DNA from: Gnetum montanum
Lineage: Eukaryota > Streptophyta > Gnetopsida > Gnetales > Gnetaceae
Direction of reading: 5' to 3'
Assembly: GCA_015680685.1 (NCBI GenBank)
Contig: MNCI01004106.1
Span: forward strand, 79,218 to 139,763
DNA length: 60,546 nt
The notes beneath the pieces were generated by a model that had not been told where the DNA came from, did no database searches, and was given only the letters and a program-made list of their open reading frames with translations. The position numbers and the translations under genes are program-made. The stretch's first letter is position 1. Each line of letters begins with the position of its first letter. Shown in pieces: positions 60,089 through 60,546 of the stretch.

Positions 60089-60301
60089 ATGGTGGCGTTT
60101 CCAAGTCTGGCGGCCGGGCATTCTCCCGCGGAGGCAGTTGCTGAAATGTCTTCGATCAAGAATTTGGTTGCAAGATCTATGGCTTCGCCTTCGGGCTCGT
60201 ATTTTCGGTATTCCGAGTTTTTGAATCGCATAAAGTTAATCACCGCTACTTTAAAAAGGGGGAAGATTAAATTAGATTTTCCTAACATCATTATAACTTA
60301 G
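60089..60301 (+). CDS. second unidentified ORF in GC-richer segment
   Basis: A 70-codon frame MVAFPSLAAGHSPAEAVAEM, later MSSIKNLVARSMASPSGSYF and FLNRIKLITATLKRG. The inner Met start (SSIKNLVARSMASPSGS) looks like a Ser/Arg-rich organelle presequence. A minus-strand frame covers the same bases (60076-60291). No family recognised. Confidence 0.25.
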   Translation: MVAFPSLAAGHSPAEAVAEMSSIKNLVARSMASPSGSYFRYSEFLNRIKLITATLKRGKIKLDFPNIIIT

Positions 60302-60546
60302 GGATATTTCGTTTAGGAATTTGAAAATAAAATAAGCTAAATTAACCAGATATTTTACTAAGCAAGACTTACAAGTAATTGCCCAATAAAATTGCATTAG
60401 ATGACATTAGAAATATTATAAATTACATCTCTACTTATCAGCCCATGTGTCAAATCCTGCAATAAAATACTTTGTTATGAAATATTCATGAAATACCTTA
60501 TGAAAGGGAACATATGGCTATTTATATTTGTAACTAAATTCTAGCA
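60302..60546. other. AT-rich right end, no feature
   Basis: No ORF above 40 codons and no repeat recognised; it may be the first intron or flank of a gene beyond the window. Confidence 0.3.

Noticed and set aside
1-60546. tRNA or rRNA genes
   Set aside because: No cloverleaf with conserved A and B boxes and no rRNA-like stretch was noticed by eye.

Overview
This is transposon-dominated plant nuclear DNA. It is AT-rich, has no bacterial gene order, and almost every recognisable coding block belongs to Ty3/gypsy-type LTR retrotransposons of the Tat and Athila groups. The depth of nesting, the decay by C-to-T change (CAG to TAG stops) and the intron-rich captured gene suggest a plant with a very large genome, possibly a gymnosperm. 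The species cannot be named from the sequence.

I resolve at least five nested elements. Element 1 (left edge to 7243, + strand) is Athila-like: a gag remnant, a long broken ORF behind its own promoter-like block, a purine tract and a 946-bp 3' LTR. It sits inside the integrase start of element 5 (7244-12540, - strand). Element 4 (12541 to about 58950, - strand) abuts element 5 and carries two younger insertions. Element 2 (15833-30203, + strand) is flanked by the duplicated target AACTA and interrupts element 4 at the RNase H/integrase junction. Element 3 (31839-51814, - strand, about 20 kb) is flanked by ACTAG and interrupts element 4's reverse transcriptase. Removing elements 2 and 3 rejoins element 4's pol in order.

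Elements 2, 3, 4 and 5 share one architecture where visible: gag with a C-x2-H...H-x4-C knuckle, a protease with a DDGATTN active site, a long non-coding or intron-like block, then RT, RNase H and integrase, a repeat-rich tail, a purine tract and an LTR. The block between protease and RT is about 2.4 kb in element 2 and about 10 kb in element 3. It holds a gene-like unit on the strand opposite to pol. In elements 3 and 4 this is the same multi-exon relic, whose early exon resembles an FCP1/NLI-interacting-factor (HAD) phosphatase and whose later exons encode an unknown domain and a coiled-coil region.

The same blocks carry about 190-bp degenerate tandem arrays centred on imperfect palindromes, and a second dispersed motif near GGCCTTAAACTAGCA. 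The palindrome type differs between families and matches the family's own LTR. This matched LTR/intron motif set plus the antisense phosphatase-like gene is the most unusual system in the window.

The right end (59405-60546) has a 23-24-bp tandem array and a GC-richer stretch with unidentified short ORFs that may be the only non-transposon sequence. There are two assembly scars: a 936-bp run of N (25610-26545) and a single N flanked by a duplicated 42-mer (30078-30163).
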